DNA of 64,000 nt from the NCBI RefSeq assembly GCF_026213295.1, contig NC_079413.1, positions 20,112,378 through 20,176,377 on the forward strand, given 5' to 3'. Under the pieces are notes generated by a model that was not told where the DNA came from, did not search any database, and worked only from the letters and a program-made list of their open reading frames with translations. This stretch comes from Gadus chalcogrammus. Lineage: Eukaryota; Chordata; Actinopteri; Gadiformes; Gadidae. The translations under genes were made by a program, and so were the position numbers. This document shows, in pieces, positions 58,672-64,000 of the stretch (its first letter is position 1; each line of letters begins with the position of its first letter).

Positions 58672-58999
58672 CAGAAAACAAAATAAGTAGTTGTTTTTTT
58701 AATCGTGGACGTGGTTAAATATTTGCAGATGAAATGGATGTCAATTGACTTTCCGAATTATAGAATTGTTTTTAGCCTATATAAAAATAAATAGCATGGC
58801 TAGATTTTCCGTTGTCAATCATAGGTAGGCTTAAAGATAGAGACTGATAGCCCATATGTTGATTTGTAAGCAACACACAGTGGAGTACAGATAACTAATG
58901 AGACTTATTTTAAATGCTTAGCTGACAGAGAATAATGCAACATTAAATCAAATTCATTGTCCTGTCCCACTGGGACGATACCATGGACATAAAAAGAAC

Positions 59000-59025
59000 G
59001 AAGTTGTGTACCCCTACACAACTTC
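59000..59025. promoter_or_regulatory. Perfect 11-bp inverted repeat between brsk1 and cpt1
   Basis: GAAGTTGTGTA, loop CCCC, TACACAACTTC. It lies just upstream of the candidate cpt1 promoter elements and could be a paired factor site or a transcript hairpin. Function is unknown. Confidence 0.5.
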
Positions 59026-59039
59026 CTTTCTTGGCTTGT

Positions 59040-59280
59040 CACGTGTCAGTGGTGGGCGGGGGCTTCGTCGAGTGACGTCAGCGATGTTTTACAAACCATC
59101 CCTCCAAAAAAAGTGAAGCCGAGCCGAGCCGCGCCCCTTCGTCCCTGCGAGTGTTCTTCCAGTCGCTTCTTCTGTAGGAGCGATAGTGGGCGGTCAGATC
59201 AAAGAGCGTGGTGGAAAGAAAACACAAACGGTTCGGGACTTAGGATTTTCCCCGGGAAGTGAACAAAATATAACCGGGTA
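59040..59280 (+). promoter_or_regulatory. cpt1a: Candidate cpt1 promoter and non-coding exon 1
   Basis: Clustered sites are an E-box CACGTG at 59,040-59,045, a GC box GGGCGGGG at 59,054-59,061 and a full CRE TGACGTCA at 59,073-59,080. A GC-rich stretch without ATG follows, and ACCGG|GTAATT at about 59,278 could be the donor of exon 1. Mammalian CPT1A also begins with a non-coding exon and responds to CREB/PGC-1alpha. The assignment rests on position and motifs. Confidence 0.5.
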
Positions 59281-61393
<2,113 letters not shown>

Positions 61394-61536
61394 AGATGGC
61401 AGAGGCCCACCAGGCGGTGGCCTTCCAGTTCACCATCACCCCCGAGGGCATGGACCTGCAGCTGTCCTACCAGGCCCTGCACCAGATCTACCGCTCTGGG
61501 CTCCGCTCCTGGAAGAAACGGATCAGCCGCATGCAG
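61394..61536 (+). CDS. cpt1a: Carnitine palmitoyltransferase 1, exon 2 with start codon
   Basis: The acceptor TTCCCAG precedes 61,394. ATG is at 61,396 and the donor GTGCGT at 61,537. It encodes 47 residues beginning [18 protein letters not shown] and ending [10 protein letters not shown]. This is the N-terminal regulatory segment of CPT1, the outer mitochondrial membrane enzyme that transfers long-chain acyl groups from CoA to carnitine. The segment takes part in malonyl-CoA sensitivity. Retention of [10 protein letters not shown] and the SGLRSWKK block favours CPT1A or a teleost CPT1A paralogue over CPT1C. Confidence 0.93.
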
Positions 61537-63632
61537 GTGCGTCCCCCCGGTCACTCGTGCACCGAGCTCCCGGCCCCCGCACCAGAGCCGGCCACACGTT
61601 TATTGAGGGGTTACCGGTGTCTGCTTTGCGATATTCAAATAGAGTGATTTATGAGGCTACTCCGATAGGAAGGCTTCGTGTTGTAGGCCCAAGACTGTGA
61701 GTCTTTTGTCTGTGTGGTCTGGACCTGGGAGGCGTCCATCTTTCTTTAACTGGTTTGCACCAGTTGACGTTGACGATGGATGCTTAACGTGCCTGGGTAG
61801 TAAGACCATGTAGGCCGGTGGTTTTAGAATAATGTAGAAGGATAGTCTAGTGGACATTTGTCTACGCAGTGTTAGTTGGACTTTTTCTGGATGCAGGATG
61901 ATGTCTATATTGACAGGTTATAAATGATTGACTGGCTGATGTGCTTGGACATAAGGCTTTGTTTGCACTATAATATGTAAACGCTTATTTCAAGGTTGTT
62001 GTTGTTGTTGTTCAAAAATGGTTTCCTTTTGTGGTTCCAGATGAGCCACAAAAACAAATACCGGTACTTTCGCTTTTGGTATCGTGTCTGAAACCAGGTT
62101 TTACTGAAGTCTGGTTTCAGGGGAGCTGACAGACAAAGGTCTTGTTGAAGGCAATTTTCTTATACTTATATAAATTGAGTTTTGTGGTTTGTTTAATCAG
62201 CCCGACTTATCCTCTGGTTCCAGCTACTTCCACGGTAGACTCTGCATCATATATCAAACATAAATAATTCAAACTAACTTGACTCCCGTTGAAGCAACAC
62301 CAAGACAGGATAATTTCTCATGAGGAAGCAAAGCAATGCGTGAGTGTGTACATCCTAATGCGAGTTTCCTGCCCTGAAGCGACTATAAGCTAAATAAACA
62401 TCCACCTATTTGCCTACCATCGCAAAAAAAAGTTTGCTGGAAATAAATGCTTAATTTGAATAATTTATTGAGCAGCGACCAAAGCAGTTGGAAGGGTTTC
62501 AACCTTTCTCTTGACAGCTCTGGATTACAACTGTGAATCTGATCATCACAGGTATTTAACATTCAGCCCCAGTTCCAAAATACAATCCACCTGTAGAAGG
62601 ACAACAGCTTCGGTCCGTGCACGTCAACCCTGACGCCAATGTAGACGGCATGCATTTCTCCCACACTAAATGCTAGACTGATGTTTATTTCCCACAACAG
62701 GGAAAAGGGTGTTTCCCTGTTCCTCTGCATCAGTGGAGAGTAGACATGGCCATAGCTTCTTCATTGTATCCTCTAGGATGTCAACATTCGGAGAACAAGC
62801 CTACTATTTGAACAAGATATCAATGCAAATGTTTGCTGATAGGCAGGTCAAAAGGCTAATATCAAAGTAAACAAACATTGAGCTGCCATGGCAACATCCA
62901 TGGGGACTTTTGAGCGAGGCCTACAACAATGGAACTGTACAATCAATATTTTTCAGCACGAATACAAATATTGATGGTGCATCCCATCGTTAAGTGCTCC
63001 TGAGTCAGATCTATTTCACATCAACAAACTATGTATGTATGTATGTATGTATGTATGTATGTATGTATGTATGTATGTATGTATGTATGTATGTATGTAT
63101 GTATGTATGTATGTATGTATGTATGTATGTAGTATGTATGTATGTATGTATGTATGTATGTATGTATGTATGTATGTATGTATGTATGTATGTATGTATG
63201 TATGTATGTATGTATGTATGTATGTATGTATGTATGTATGTATGTATGTATGTATGTATGTATGTATGTATTGGAAATCTATTTTGCTGCGTGATGAACT
63301 GTAGCCTGATTTTGCATCATATGCAATGATCACTCATTTATTCTTATGATGTATGCTCAATATCTTTACCCAACAGTCTTGCCTTGTTTACGAATTCAAA
63401 AGCAAGTGATAGTGGGCTCGCTTTAATGTGGCGGTTGGGGGGGGGGGGGTTGGTTGAACACCTAATGAGACCAATTATATCCCGCACATGTACAGACATG
63501 TTGCATCCATCAATAATTCACAAACAAAGGTGTTTCACTTCACCCCACCAGAGCTACGTGCTGCCCTAAGGTGGTTATTGTGTTTCTTGAAGGCTACAAA
63601 GTGTTTTCTTTCTGCTTCTTCCTGGGCCACAG
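61537..63632 (+). repeat. cpt1a: cpt1 intron 2 with long (GTAT)n
   Basis: A (GTAT)n tetranucleotide run of about 60 units occupies 63,031-63,271 with one interruption near 63,130. A short GTT run lies near 61,997. No other element was recognised. Confidence 0.8.
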
Positions 63633-63772
63633 AACAGGGTGATCAAGGGAGTGTATCCTGCGAGCCCTTCTTCCTGGCTCTTCGTCGTCATAGCGATCCT
63701 GGCAACCATGTACATGCGCTCTGATCCCAGCATGGGCCTGATTGCCAAGATACAGCAGCACCTGCCACTGAG
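63633..63772 (+). CDS. cpt1a: Carnitine palmitoyltransferase 1, exon 3 (first membrane segment)
   Basis: 140 nt between the acceptor GGCCACAG and the donor GTAAAC at 63,773. It encodes [20 protein letters not shown], then [20 protein letters not shown] and [20 protein letters not shown] is the first transmembrane helix, which anchors CPT1 in the outer mitochondrial membrane. [10 protein letters not shown] and [11 protein letters not shown] are strongly CPT1A-like. The remaining exons lie beyond the window. A 55-unit (AC)n begins right at the donor. Confidence 0.94.
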
Positions 63773-63774
63773 GT

Positions 63775-64000
<226 letters not shown>

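Noticed and set aside
63031..63333. Met-Tyr-Val-Cys and Ile-His-Thr-Tyr repeat proteins
   Set aside because: Translations of the (GTAT)n intronic microsatellite.

Overview
This window looks like chromosomal DNA of a teleost fish. It carries vertebrate-type spliced genes with GT-AG introns, very dense perfect dinucleotide repeats, and hAT, Harbinger, L2-like and miniature LTR elements of types common in fish. The abundance of simple repeats would suit a gadiform, but the species cannot be fixed from the sequence. There is one 100-N assembly gap at 47,232-47,331.

The main content is two neighbouring tandem arrays of non-coding RNA genes on the + strand. The first (about 8.2-20.7 kb) holds nine U3 snoRNA (SNORD3) genes, one of them lacking box D, plus one 3' fragment. 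Its unit is about 1,015 bp, or about 760 bp where the spacer carries a deletion. Three transposable elements (an L2-like LINE end, a Harbinger/PIF element and a TRIM-like LTR element) sit in its spacers and none in an RNA gene. The second (about 22.5-47.2 kb) holds 40 full-length 7SL (SRP) RNA genes and a 41st cut by the gap, in units of 533-546 bp. Each unit has a CRE-derived site at -52, an internal B box and, in most copies, a Pol III T4 terminator. A decayed 2.78-kb hAT transposon with an 8-bp target duplication interrupts its right side. About 1.8 kb separates the arrays. U3 acts in pre-rRNA processing and 7SL in co-translational targeting, so both serve the ribosome economy, but joint regulation is not shown here.

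The right third (48.8-64 kb) holds two protein genes head to tail. First come the last seven exons of a BR serine/threonine kinase, closest to BRSK1 (C-terminal half, including the KA1-like domain), with a candidate 3' UTR reaching about 58.7 kb. Then comes the start of a carnitine palmitoyltransferase 1 gene (cpt1, cpt1a-like): a candidate promoter at about 59.05 kb, exon 2 with the start codon, and exon 3 with the first membrane segment. The brsk1 kinase exons are not seen anywhere to the left. Either both RNA arrays lie inside a brsk1 intron, or the gap hides the exons or a misjoin.

The left 8 kb holds no gene that can be supported. It consists of microsatellites, a 640-bp GA-rich minisatellite and two miniature inverted-repeat elements.
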